From an uncultured Clostridia bacterium (GTDB lineage Bacteria > Bacillota > Clostridia > Oscillospirales > Ruminococcaceae): DNA of 40,397 bases. Shown here one piece after another: positions 31,674 to 39,880 of this stretch. How positions within the stretch are numbered: the first letter of the stretch is position 1; every line of letters begins with the position of its first letter. The stretch spans positions 1 through 40,397 of the forward strand of contig CANRAS010000018.1 in NCBI GenBank assembly GCA_947628655.1, given 5' to 3'. The notes under the pieces are model-generated. The model did no database searches and was not told the origin of the DNA. It saw only the letters and a program-made list of their open reading frames with translations. Both the position numbers and the translations under genes were made by a program.

Positions 31674-32798
31674 ATGGCTAGTATGTCTAAAGTTTTGGGC
31701 TTGATTTTTGCAAATATGCACGAACAGACCCTGCCTGAGCTTACAAAGGCGAGGGCAATGGCAAGCGTTCCGTTTGGCAGTAAGTATCGTCTGATAGACT
31801 TCCCGCTGTCCGCAATGGTCAATTCGGGAATTACCCGCGTCGGAATAATCACTAAGCAGAATTACTACTCTTTGATGAACCATTTGGGAATGGGTTCGGA
31901 ATGGGATTTGGCGCGCAAAACGGGCGGTCTTCACATTCTCCCTCCGTACGGGCGCGAGAACGCGGGTATGTACCGCGGCAGACTTGAGGCGCTCGCGGGC
32001 GCGGCGCAGTTCATTCACGAAAGCAACGCGGAGTATGTCGTTATGGCTGACAGCAACGTAGTCGCAAATATTGATATGCGTTCTATCGTGGACTTCCACG
32101 AGAAAAACGAGGCGGACATTACCTGCGTTTACGGAAAAGTTGTATATCCCACCGAACGCGCTCTTATGCAGACTATACTCTGCGTTGACGAAAACGACAC
32201 GGTATATGATGTTCTCGCAAGACCCGCGATGAGCGGCGAGATGAACGTTGCGCTGAACATTTACGTTATGCGCCGCAAGTTCCTTGAGGACCTTATCCGC
32301 GAAAGCGAATGCCGCAGTCTGTACAGCTTTGAAACGGATATTCTCCAGCACAAACTGCACGATTTCAAGGTAATGGGTTACAAGTATGACAAGTACTTTG
32401 AAATAATAGATTCTATGAAAACCTATTACAAGGTAACGATGGAGATAAAGAACCGCGACATTTCGCGCGAGGTGTTCTCTATGGACACGCCGATTTACAC
32501 AAAGGTGCGCGACATTGCGCCCGCGAAGTACGGCATAGATTGTTCCGTGAAGTCCTCGCTTGTTGCTGACGGGTGCATTATCGACGGCGTTGTCGAAAAT
32601 TCCGTACTGTTCCGCGGCGTTAAAGTCGGCAAAGGCGCGGTCGTAAAGGACAGCATTGTTATGCAGAACGCGGTCATCGAGGAGAAAGCGTCGTTTATCA
32701 ACGCGATTGCAGACAAGGAAGTTACGATTTCCAAGAACCGCACGATTACGGGTTCGGCGGACTTCCCTGTTTACATATCTAAGGGTGGAGTTGTGTGA
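31674..32798 (+). CDS. glgD: GlgD subunit of glucose-1-phosphate adenylyltransferase
   Basis: This is a 374-residue GlgC paralog. It keeps the fold (ASVPFGSKYRLIDFPLSAMV) but lacks the G-G-x-G-x-R nucleotide-binding loop, having HEQTLPELTKARAMASVPFG instead. This is the usual condition of the regulatory GlgD subunit, which raises activity of the GlgC/GlgD complex. It is 18 bp after glgC with AGAGGAGGA in front, and is the last gene of the operon. No glgA or glgP lies in the window. Confidence 0.94.
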   Translation: MASMSKVLGLIFANMHEQTLPELTKARAMASVPFGSKYRLIDFPLSAMVNSGITRVGIITKQNYYSLMNHLGMGSEWDLARKTGGLHILPPYGRENAGMYRGRLEALAGAAQFIHESNAEYVVMADSNVVANIDMRSIVDFHEKNEADITCVYGKVVYPTERALMQTILCVDENDTVYDVLARPAMSGEMNVALNIYVMRRKFLEDLIRESECRSLYSFETDILQHKLHDFKVMGYKYDKYFEIIDSMKTYYKVTMEIKNRDISREVFSMDTPIYTKVRDIAPAKYGIDCSVKSSLVADGCIIDGVVENSVLFRGVKVGKGAVVKDSIVMQNAVIEEKASFINAIADKEVTISKNRTITGSADFPVYISKGGVV

Positions 32799-32799
32799 G

Positions 32800-32985
32800 A
32801 TAGTTACTAGAGAATAGTTGTTAGTAATTAGTTTAAGTGCGCGGGCGTTGCCCGCGCACTTTTCGGCGTAGAGCCGTAAGCAACTAGAGGCTAGAAGTTA
32901 GAGGCTAGAAATTAAGAGAAGATAAGGTTTAAACGTTAATCCACATTCTAGCTACTAGCATCTAATTTCTAGCTACTAGAAGGAT
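32800..32985 (+). repeat. Heptanucleotide tracts flanking the glg terminator
   Basis: TTACTAGAGAATAGTTGTTA-type units (32806-32834) lie before the hairpin. CTAGAGGCTAGAAGTTAGAG units and their reverse complement (32880-32985) lie after it. The latter lead into GC-rich family C. Confidence 0.65.
32835..32865 (+). terminator. Terminator of the glg operon
   Basis: AAGTGCGCGGGC-GTT-GCCCGCGCACTT is a 12-bp perfect stem followed by TTC. It uses the same palindrome core as the terminator at 22050. Confidence 0.7.
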
Positions 32986-32986
32986 A

Positions 32987-33284
32987 GAGGGCGTCCCCCT
33001 TGCACCTAGTGGAGCGCACGAAGTGCGCGGAACGGTCGGTTTAATGCGACCTCTCCGCGCGCGGAATGCCGGTGACATTCCGCGCGCCAAAAGCCACCTA
33101 TAGCGGTTTCGCAGGCGCGTTACGGTTTGCCGTCGTTTGGCGCAAGCCAAACGCCCCCGCCGTTAGGCGGGGGAAATTCGCGACAGCGAATTTCAGACGG
33201 CAAACCGTGGCGTTTTCGAGTGCCCCGGACTTCGCCCCTTGCGGGGCGAAGTAGGTGCGCGAGAAAACGCCCACCGCGATAAGG
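32987..33284. repeat. GC-rich palindromic repeats (families C and D, second copies)
   Basis: Family C (32987-33097) matches 14086-14203, and family D (33112-33284) matches 27728-27906. In family D the loops differ while both arms change together (for example GTTTGGCGCAAGCCAAAC here versus GTTTGGCGTTAGCCAAAC). That suggests pressure on, or copying of, the folded form. Confidence 0.75.
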
Positions 33285-33430
33285 CAACCCCGCGACCCAA
33301 AGCCACCCCCGCGCCCGCCCTCCCGTTTCAAACGCGGTCTACGGCAACACAATGCCCCCCTCTCTCTCGATAATTTCACCAAACGATTTTGTATCTTCCT
33401 ACAATTTTTCCGAAAAGCGGGATTTTGTGG

Positions 33431-33459
33431 TTGAAAATTACGCGCGTTTCTATTATAAT
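33431..33459 (+). promoter_or_regulatory. Promoter of the HD-GYP gene
   Basis: TTGAAA (33431-33436), 17 bp, TATAAT (33454-33459). It lies inside a longer open frame that begins at 33352, which confirms that the gene starts at the later ATG (33496). Confidence 0.85.
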
Positions 33460-33495
33460 AGTAAGAGAACTCTGTTTCGGAAAGGAAGTGACGTT

Positions 33496-34905
33496 ATGAA
33501 TACCAAAAAGCGCGGGCTGTTGCTTGTGAATATTATCCTGCCGATACTTACGCTTATTGGTACGGCGGTGCTTTTGCTGCAGGTTCATTTGTATAACTCC
33601 AAAGACAGAGTGTGCAATCTTGCTGACGGCGAGAGAAACGGAACGTCTTTCGTTTTCGATGAGATTACCGTGGATATTGTCACGCGCGGCGGCGACGCGG
33701 GCGCGTGGATAAGCGAGAACGTCGCGGACGCTGACGGAAATATGCTGTTTCGTGAAATCACGGGTACTATCTATGAACTAGTTCTTACGAACAATTCCCC
33801 GAACCCTATAACCGAATGGACAGCAACTGTTTACATACCCGAAGATATGTATGTAAACAATACATGGAACGGCGATTATGAGTATCATCAGCACGCCCTT
33901 TCGGGAAATGAAAAAGTACAGTCGCTTGACCTTGCCGATTATTCAAAATATGATATTACGCTCGACGGCTATATGACTTCAATAGGACCTATGCTTGACC
34001 TCGACGCGGGCGACAGATTTATTTACTACCCCGACGCGTCAATGGGCGAAGTGCCGATAAATCCGAAAGCGAAAAATTCCGACAAGGAAAGCAACTGCCG
34101 AATTGGGTTTATTATGTATATGCCTGACAAACCGATTGATTATATCGCGGACTTCTCCAAAGGCGAAATTCATTATCATCTGCACGAGGGCGTTTTCAGC
34201 AACCCGCTGTTCCCCGTGCTTTGCGTATTGACCGTAGCGTGGATTAGCTGTCTTATGTCGGCGGTTATTGTAAAACTTAACTTGAAACGCTTTGTGGAAC
34301 AGCAAAAGCGCGACGCGGCGGCTATTGAGCAGACTATGCGCACGTTTGTAAACTTCATCGAGGCGAAAGACCCAAGCACTATGGGTCATTCGGTGCGCGT
34401 TGCGGAATATTCAAGGCTTATCGCCGAGAAACTCGGCTTTTCCGAACAGGAGTGTACGCGCGTTCGTTGGATTGCGCTTATGCACGACTGCGGGAAGATT
34501 TACATACCCGACGCGATACTGACAAAGCCCGGACGGCTCTCCGACGAGGAATACGAAGTTATGAAAAAGCACACGGTTTACGGAAGTGAGATACTGCGCG
34601 ATTTCACGGCGATAGACGGTATGGGCTTAGGCGCGCTCAGTCACCACGAACGCTATGACGGGAGCGGTTATCCTAACGGGCTTTCGGGCGAGGACATTCC
34701 GCTTATAGGGCGAATAATCGGCGTATCGGACGCATTTGACGCGATGAACAGCCGTCGCTGTTACCGCGCACCGCTGAACAAGCGAGTGATACTTGAAGAA
34801 CTTAACAAGAACCGCGGTAAGCAGTTCGACCCCGTGATTGTGGACTGCCTGCTTGCGCTGATAGCAAGCGGAGAAGTAAAGTTTTCGGACGAAACGGCGG
34901 ATTAG
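33496..34905 (+). CDS. Membrane-bound HD-GYP domain protein
   Basis: This is a 469-residue protein starting at an ATG behind AAAGGAAGTG. There are two membrane helices (about 9-29 and 238-260) with about 205 extracytoplasmic residues between them; that part is beta-rich and aromatic (TEWTATVYIPEDMYVNNTWN), resembling a ligand- or carbohydrate-binding module. The cytoplasmic HD-GYP domain has His298 (TMGHSVRVAEYS), His330-Asp331 (MHDCGK), the pair His383-His384 and the GYP motif at 391-393 (HERYDGSGYPNG). HD-GYP enzymes usually hydrolyse cyclic di-GMP or related cyclic dinucleotides. The design suggests an outside signal controlling second-messenger breakdown. It is monocistronic. Confidence 0.88.
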   Translation: MNTKKRGLLLVNIILPILTLIGTAVLLLQVHLYNSKDRVCNLADGERNGTSFVFDEITVDIVTRGGDAGAWISENVADADGNMLFREITGTIYELVLTNNSPNPITEWTATVYIPEDMYVNNTWNGDYEYHQHALSGNEKVQSLDLADYSKYDITLDGYMTSIGPMLDLDAGDRFIYYPDASMGEVPINPKAKNSDKESNCRIGFIMYMPDKPIDYIADFSKGEIHYHLHEGVFSNPLFPVLCVLTVAWISCLMSAVIVKLNLKRFVEQQKRDAAAIEQTMRTFVNFIEAKDPSTMGHSVRVAEYSRLIAEKLGFSEQECTRVRWIALMHDCGKIYIPDAILTKPGRLSDEEYEVMKKHTVYGSEILRDFTAIDGMGLGALSHHERYDGSGYPNGLSGEDIPLIGRIIGVSDAFDAMNSRRCYRAPLNKRVILEELNKNRGKQFDPVIVDCLLALIASGEVKFSDETAD

Positions 34906-34945
34906 CTGTTAGAGATAAGAAGTAAGAAGTAAGATGTAAGACCTG
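34906..34945 (+). repeat. Heptanucleotide tract after the HD-GYP gene
   Basis: GTTAGAGATAAGAAGTAAGA and AAGTAAGATGTAAG units begin within a few bases of the stop codon, the same position relative to a gene end as after trpS, DUF554 and spoIIE. Confidence 0.65.
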
Positions 34946-34970
34946 TGGGTCTAACGGCTGACAAGCAAAA

Positions 34971-35000
34971 AATAATCCCCCGCTCCTGCGGGGGATTATT
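34971..35000. terminator. Bidirectional terminator between convergent genes
   Basis: AATAATCCCCCGC and GCGGGGGATTATT form a perfect 13-bp stem with loop TCCT. It serves the HD-GYP gene on the plus strand and the 35019 gene on the minus strand. Confidence 0.8.
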
Positions 35001-35018
35001 GATTGAATTAGTTTGAAA

Positions 35019-35498
35019 TTACTCAACAAGCGTAAAATCTCCCAACGGGGAACAACTGATTGACTTGCCGTCGTACTTAAACGAGCCTATGTCGTCGGCG
35101 GGAGTGCCGTCGTCGTTCATATTCGCGTAGTGCCTTTCTATATCGATTGTTGTGAGGTGTTCCAAGTTGAAAACGGTATAGGGATTTTCCTTGCAATAAT
35201 CTAAAAGGAACATATTAGCGGTGTGGTCGGCGTTCCATTCGTCCCAGCCCTCGTTAATGCATGCGTCATAAACCATTGCGTACCCGTCACCGTCAAAATT
35301 CAGTTTGAGGGTGCTGTCGGTAAGTTCAAAGTATGCACCGCTGTTCACATCGCCGTTCAAGTAATATTTCCCCTCGGTTATTTCGGGCGCGCCGACTTCA
35401 TTTTCCGCTGTGACGGGACGATTAAGCAAAATAGCTGCCGCTCCCCCGCCTATGCCTAATGCTGCCGCAATAATGATTGGAATAACAACTTTTTTCAT
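35019..35498 (-). CDS. Membrane-anchored or exported protein of unknown function
   Basis: The start at ATG 35498 is chosen because AAGGTGATACTT precedes it. The 159-residue product has an N-terminal membrane helix (KKVVIPIIIAAALGIGGGAA), which may be an uncleaved anchor or a signal peptide. An acidic, aromatic-rich domain follows (GKYYLNGDVNSGAYFELTDS). No family is recognised. It lies 26 bp after the next small exported protein on the same strand, so the two probably form an operon. Confidence 0.7.
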   Translation of the reverse strand: MKKVVIPIIIAAALGIGGGAAAILLNRPVTAENEVGAPEITEGKYYLNGDVNSGAYFELTDSTLKLNFDGDGYAMVYDACINEGWDEWNADHTANMFLLDYCKENPYTVFNLEHLTTIDIERHYANMNDDGTPADDIGSFKYDGKSISCSPLGDFTLVE

Positions 35499-35524
35499 AA
35501 GTATCACCTTGTCCTCTCGTTAAA

Positions 35525-35980
35525 TTATTTCTCATATGTATAGTGTATGCTGGACGCATTGTCCGGCGTAAGCGTAATTGACTTAATTTGCAGTCTTAGG
35601 AAACCGCCCATTTGCAATTTTGTTGTACCTACAATTGTAACATGAGGTATTCGCACCGTATGGTCGGGCGCAGTTGCCGAATACTTCTGAACCTCTTCAA
35701 ATGTGAAAGAGTAATAATTAGAGGTTAATGCGCCGTCCTCACTGATTCCGGAAATTTCGGAATAATTTCCATCGGTGTAATCCACCATAACAAGCCTTGT
35801 TTCGTCAACTTTCAAAAAAGCAATACTAGAAATATTGCTATAATAAGTGCCGAAATAGTTTTCGTTTTCAATTTTCCATTCCGCAAACGCATGTACAGTC
35901 AGCATAAACGAAAAAGTAAAAACAAGAAGCAGTATTACGAGCAATTTAGCTTTTCCGCTGTTGCGTATCGTTGAAACCAT
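35525..35980 (-). CDS. Predicted secreted protein of unknown function
   Basis: This 151-residue protein has a signal peptide (basic MVSTIRNSGKAK, hydrophobic core LLVILLLVFTFSFML, likely cleavage after AFA). The mature part of about 115 residues looks beta-rich. I recognise no family. A strong GAAGGAGGT site and a consensus promoter precede it, and the 35019-35498 gene follows. Confidence 0.75.
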   Translation of the reverse strand: MVSTIRNSGKAKLLVILLLVFTFSFMLTVHAFAEWKIENENYFGTYYSNISSIAFLKVDETRLVMVDYTDGNYSEISGISEDGALTSNYYSFTFEEVQKYSATAPDHTVRIPHVTIVGTTKLQMGGFLRLQIKSITLTPDNASSIHYTYEK

Positions 35981-36055
35981 AGTTTTATACCTCCTTCAAG
36001 TTAAAATATTCCCAAACCCTTTGCTGCGAAAGATATAATATATCTCTACACTTAC

Positions 36056-36084
36056 ATTATAATGCGTTTTTATTAAAATGTCAA
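36056..36084 (-). promoter_or_regulatory. Promoter of the two small exported-protein genes
   Basis: On the minus strand, TTGACA (36084-36079) and TATAAT (36061-36056) are perfect and 17 bp apart, about 75 bp before the ATG at 35980. Confidence 0.87.
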
Positions 36085-36177
36085 CATATTTAAACGCAAA
36101 TTCTCTTGTGTAAATTAACAAATTTTTACAATTGATTTTGGCATATTTAACAGTACCTGCCCCGTTGACAATCAAAA

Positions 36178-36203
36178 AATGCGCGGGCGAACGCCCGCGC
36201 AAA
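36178..36203 (-). terminator. Terminator of cwlD
   Basis: On the minus strand TGCGCGGGCG-TT-CGCCCGCGCA is followed by TTTTTTG. It is a relative of the GCGCGGGC palindrome used behind the envelope and glg operons. Between it and cwlD are heptanucleotide tracts (36206-36232 and 36268-36306). Confidence 0.75.
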
Positions 36204-36305
36204 CTAATAACTATTCTCTAGTCACTGCGCGACCGCATTAGGGCAACCCGCCAATCGCGGGGGCGGTTTTCTTACCTCCTACTTCTAACCTCTTACTTCT
36301 AACCG

Positions 36306-37064
36306 CTACTCGCTTACATCTGACCCGCTTTCCGTGTCGAACTCCGACGGCTTTTCCTCCGTCGCGTCCAGAAACTCCATTACTCCCCCATAAATCGTAA
36401 ACGCTACTTTCTGCTGATACTCCCACGTTGACAACTGCTGTTCCTCTTCAGGATTTGAAAGAAATCCGCACTCTATCATAAGCGACGGATTTTTGTTGAA
36501 CCGCAGAAGATACAGTTCATTGCCCGACAGCTTTATCTCGCGCCCGTTTCCCGGCTGTAACTGCGCGAATTTGTTCTGCATAATCTGCGCTAACGTGCGG
36601 TTTTTCGGGTTGTTATTATTGTAGAACATCTGCCCGCCGAAATAACGCGGGTCGGTGAAGTTGTTTTGATGTATACATAAGAAAATGCTGTCGGGGTAGC
36701 TTTGTATTATTTCAAGACGATTGTCCATATCGTTCAGTTTCTGTTCGCGGATACCCTCAACGCCCGGGTCGTATATCGAAATATCTTCGTCGCGCGTAAG
36801 AACGACTTCAAATCCCGACATTTCAAACATATCCCGCAAAGTCAGAACTATCGACAGATTGATGTCCTTTTCAAGTACTCCGCTGGTACCCACCGCGCCC
36901 GAATCCAACCCGCCGTGTCCCGCGTCAAGTACTATCACGGGCTTATTCGATGTGTCCGCAGCCGTGGGCAGAGCGCGTTCCGTTATCCTCGCGCAAACGG
37001 CAAGCACCAAAAAGCACCCTATCAGCACCAGCGTTAAGTGCAGTGATTTTTTGTTGACTTTCAT
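36306..37064 (-). CDS. cwlD: N-acetylmuramoyl-L-alanine amidase, CwlD-like
   Basis: This is a 252-residue zinc amidase. The ATG at 37064 is preferred, with GGAGGTAAGGAT directly upstream; a longer frame to 37205 adds unrelated sequence. An N-terminal membrane anchor (about 8-26) is followed by an Amidase_3 domain with zinc ligands His50 (LDAGHGG), Glu65 (VLEKDI) and His132 (CIHQNN), and catalytic Glu198 (MIECGFLSNPEE). Length and the ECGFLSNPEEE end match CwlD, which with PdaA makes muramic-delta-lactam in the spore cortex. This agrees with spoIIE in marking a spore former. The C-terminus has an extra acidic Ser/Glu tail. Confidence 0.88.
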   Translation of the reverse strand: MKVNKKSLHLTLVLIGCFLVLAVCARITERALPTAADTSNKPVIVLDAGHGGLDSGAVGTSGVLEKDINLSIVLTLRDMFEMSGFEVVLTRDEDISIYDPGVEGIREQKLNDMDNRLEIIQSYPDSIFLCIHQNNFTDPRYFGGQMFYNNNNPKNRTLAQIMQNKFAQLQPGNGREIKLSGNELYLLRFNKNPSLMIECGFLSNPEEEQQLSTWEYQQKVAFTIYGGVMEFLDATEEKPSEFDTESGSDVSE

Positions 37065-37244
37065 ATCCTTACCTCCGTTGTCGTTTTGTACAAGTCTATG
37101 CGGACAATTTGTTCGATAGAACATTTTTAGAAAAAGGAGTTTCACGGGAATTTGTCGGAAAGTCAAAGGCATTGCTTGCTTTTGGCAGGGAGATACGCTT
37201 AACAAGCCGCATAAAATACACGATTACCCCCGCCGTCATCAGTT

Positions 37245-37400
37245 TAGAGTTAAAAGTGCATAGTGAATAACAGTTCTCCCCCGCCTACGGCGGGGGAGAA
37301 CTGCGGATATATTTAAATATGCGTTTTCCCCGCCGTCGGCGGGGAGAACGCTTTAATTGCTAACGCCCTCTCCCGCCTACGGCGGGAGAGGGCGCAGAAA
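37245..37400. repeat. Three REP-like hairpins
   Basis: The three are GTTCTCCCCCGCC-TAC-GGCGGGGGAGAAC (about 37272-37300), a GCGTTTTCCCCGCC/GGCGGGGAGAACGC form (about 37322-37351), and GCCCTCTCCCGCC-TAC-GGCGGGAGAGGGC (about 37366-37394). They relate to the hairpin at 1992-2026. They lie between the divergent cwlD and Clp genes, where terminators for either gene are not expected. This argues for a repeat family rather than only terminators. The rest of 37065-37515 has no gene. Confidence 0.7.
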
Positions 37401-37515
37401 TTTGCCTGCCGAGTTGCAAAAAACCAACTGCTGACAGCCAATCTCTAAAAACTGCCTGCATAATCCTCCCAAAAATACCAATAATAGGAACGAGAAAATT
37501 TACGGAGGCTATAAA

Positions 37516-39870
37516 ATGGCAAATCAGAACACAACACCCGCGTTTTCAAACGAGGCGGCGGACGCGCTCGGCTGCGCTATTATGATCGCGGGGCAAATGG
37601 GGCATTCGCATATCGGCAGTGAACACTTGTTGTGCGCGCTCGCGAAAAGTACCGAAAGCGCGGCGGGCGCTCTGCTTGTGCGTCAGCGTATTCGCTTTCG
37701 CGATTTAATTTTGCAGTTGAAAGAACGTCAGGGTATTCGGCAGAGCGTCGAACTTTCCGAAAACGATTTCTCGCCGAGGCTGAAAAAACTCCTGCTGAAC
37801 GCTCGAAGTTACGCCGCGTCCAAAAGCGACAGCTGTGTCGGCACGGAGCATATTCTGTACGCAATTCTCACTGACCGCGACTGCACGGCGTATGCAATGC
37901 TGTGCGAACACGGCGACAGCGTTTCCAAACTCTACGGGAGCATTACTCTTAAAAATTACGAACCTCGGCAGTTTGATACTGCCGCGCCGAAGAAATCTTC
38001 AGCTAAAAAGAACGAAACGGGGAAAAATGAACTTCCGATGCTTGCGAAATACGGGGTTGAACTCACGGCGGCGGCGCGTGACGGACTGCTCGACCCCGTA
38101 ATAGGCAGGGAAAACGAAACGGAACGGCTTGTTCAAGTTCTTCTTCGGCGAACGAAAAACAATCCTTGCCTTATCGGCGACGCGGGCGTAGGCAAAACAG
38201 CGGTCGTCGAGGGCTTTGCACAACGAGTGGCAGTCGGCGATGTGCCGTGTGAACTCGCCGAAAAACGCGTTTTCGCGCTGGATATTTCCGCTATGCTTGC
38301 GGGCGCGAAATACCGCGGCGATTTTGAAGAACGCCTGAAAAGCGTCCTCGACGAGGCAATCGCAAACCCCGATGTAATCTTATTTATTGACGAAATTCAT
38401 ATGATAGTCGGCACGGGAGCGGCGGAGGGCGCAATTGACGCGGCAAGTATTCTGAAACCGATTTTAGCGCGCGGAAAAATCTGCCTTATCGGAGCGACTA
38501 CCACGGACGAGTATGCGCGCTATATCGAAAAGGACAGCGCTCTTGAACGCCGTTTTCAGCCGATAACCGTAGGACAGCCCGACGAGGAGGGCGCGGTTTC
38601 CATTCTCTTTGGACTGCGCAAACGCCTTGAGGAACACCACCACGCTGTAATTACCGATGACGCGATAAGGGCGGCGGTGTCGCTGTCTGTTCGCTATCTT
38701 CACGACAGGAAACTCCCCGACAAGGCGATTGACTTAATAGACGAGGCTGCCGCACGCGCGCGGACGGAGCGGACTTTCACGAAAAACATTCTTTTCAGAG
38801 CGTTAAAAGAAAAACAGCCGCGCGACCGAGTGATTGTGGACGAGGAGAACGTCGCAAACGCCGTGTCCGCGATTACGGGGATACCCGCCGCACGGCTTAC
38901 GGAGGACGAGGGCAAACGTCTGTCCGATTTGGAAGAACTTTTAAAGGCTCGTGTAATCGGGCAGGAACAGGCGGTAAAACTCGTCGCGAACGCCGTTCGG
39001 CGAGGAAGAGCGGGGCTTAAAGACCCCGACCGCCCGATAGGCTCGTTTTTGTTCTTAGGGCAGACAGGAGTTGGGAAAACGGAACTTTCCCGCGCTTTGG
39101 CGCAAGGGGTATTCGGCGATGAAAAACGGCTTATCCGCTTTGATATGTCGGAGTTTTCCGAACCGCATTCAATCTCAAAGCTGATAGGTTCTCCTCCCGG
39201 ATATGTAGGGTATGAAGAAAAAGGACGGCTTGTGAAAGCCGTGCGCGCAAATCCGTATTCGGTTGTATTGTTTGACGAGGTGGAAAAAGCGCACCCCGAT
39301 GTTCTGACCGTGCTTTTGCAGATACTTGAGGACGGCAGACTTACCGCCTCAGACGGCACTTCGGCTGATTTCAGAAACACTATAGTTATTATGACGGGGA
39401 ATATCGGAGCAGGGGAACTTCAAAAGCGGACGGTAGGTTTCGCAGGCGAAAAGGGCGGGTCAGCGGACGTTTTGAAAGCTCTGAAAAAACAGTTTCGTCC
39501 CGAACTTCTGAACAGAATAGACAGCATTATCGTGTTCTCTCGCCTGACAGCGGAGAATATGCTGGAGATTTGCAAAAATATGCTTTCGCGTTTATCAGTA
39601 CGCGCCAAACAGCGCGGAATAGACCTGTCGTTCGGGGACTCCGTCGCGCCGTATTTATGTAAAAGCATAACCGAAGAGGATATGGGCGCGCGCCCGCTAA
39701 GACGCGTTATCACCTCGCAGATAGAGGATATGCTTTCCGCGCGTATGGTTCGCGGTGAACTGCACGAGGGCAGCCGCGCGAAAGTCGTCGCCGACGAGGG
39801 CGGGATTAAACTTATGATTTTCCGCGAGGCAAAACCCGCCCGCGCAGAGAGCGGAGCGCGGGTGGTGTAA
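37516..39870 (+). CDS. Clp/Hsp100 AAA+ ATPase (ClpC/ClpA-type) with very short middle domain
   Basis: This is a 784-residue unfoldase subunit of an ATP-dependent protease. The N-terminal Clp repeat domain covers about 1-150 (GHSHIGSEHLLCAL, CVGTEHILYAIL). D1 has Walker A GDAGVGKT at 221-228 and Walker B VILFIDEIH. D2 has Walker A GQTGVGKTE at about 515 and YSVVLFDEVEKAHPD. The VGF tripeptide in KRTVGFAGEKG sits where ClpC has its ClpP-binding loop. Between D1 and D2 the coiled-coil M-domain with the UVR motif of ClpC is missing: KAIDLIDEAAARARTE leads within about 30 residues into VIVDEENVANAVSAITGIPA. So it is ClpA-like in layout but Firmicutes ClpC-like elsewhere. No mcsA/mcsB or ctsR is nearby. 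Confidence 0.9.
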   Translation: MANQNTTPAFSNEAADALGCAIMIAGQMGHSHIGSEHLLCALAKSTESAAGALLVRQRIRFRDLILQLKERQGIRQSVELSENDFSPRLKKLLLNARSYAASKSDSCVGTEHILYAILTDRDCTAYAMLCEHGDSVSKLYGSITLKNYEPRQFDTAAPKKSSAKKNETGKNELPMLAKYGVELTAAARDGLLDPVIGRENETERLVQVLLRRTKNNPCLIGDAGVGKTAVVEGFAQRVAVGDVPCELAEKRVFALDISAMLAGAKYRGDFEERLKSVLDEAIANPDVILFIDEIHMIVGTGAAEGAIDAASILKPILARGKICLIGATTTDEYARYIEKDSALERRFQPITVGQPDEEGAVSILFGLRKRLEEHHHAVITDDAIRAAVSLSVRYLHDRKLPDKAIDLIDEAAARARTERTFTKNILFRALKEKQPRDRVIVDEENVANAVSAITGIPAARLTEDEGKRLSDLEELLKARVIGQEQAVKLVANAVRRGRAGLKDPDRPIGSFLFLGQTGVGKTELSRALAQGVFGDEKRLIRFDMSEFSEPHSISKLIGSPPGYVGYEEKGRLVKAVRANPYSVVLFDEVEKAHPDVLTVLLQILEDGRLTASDGTSADFRNTIVIMTGNIGAGELQKRTVGFAGEKGGSADVLKALKKQFRPELLNRIDSIIVFSRLTAENMLEICKNMLSRLSVRAKQRGIDLSFGDSVAPYLCKSITEEDMGARPLRRVITSQIEDMLSARMVRGELHEGSRAKVVADEGGIKLMIFREAKPARAESGARVV

Positions 39871-39880
39871 GGCACCGCGC

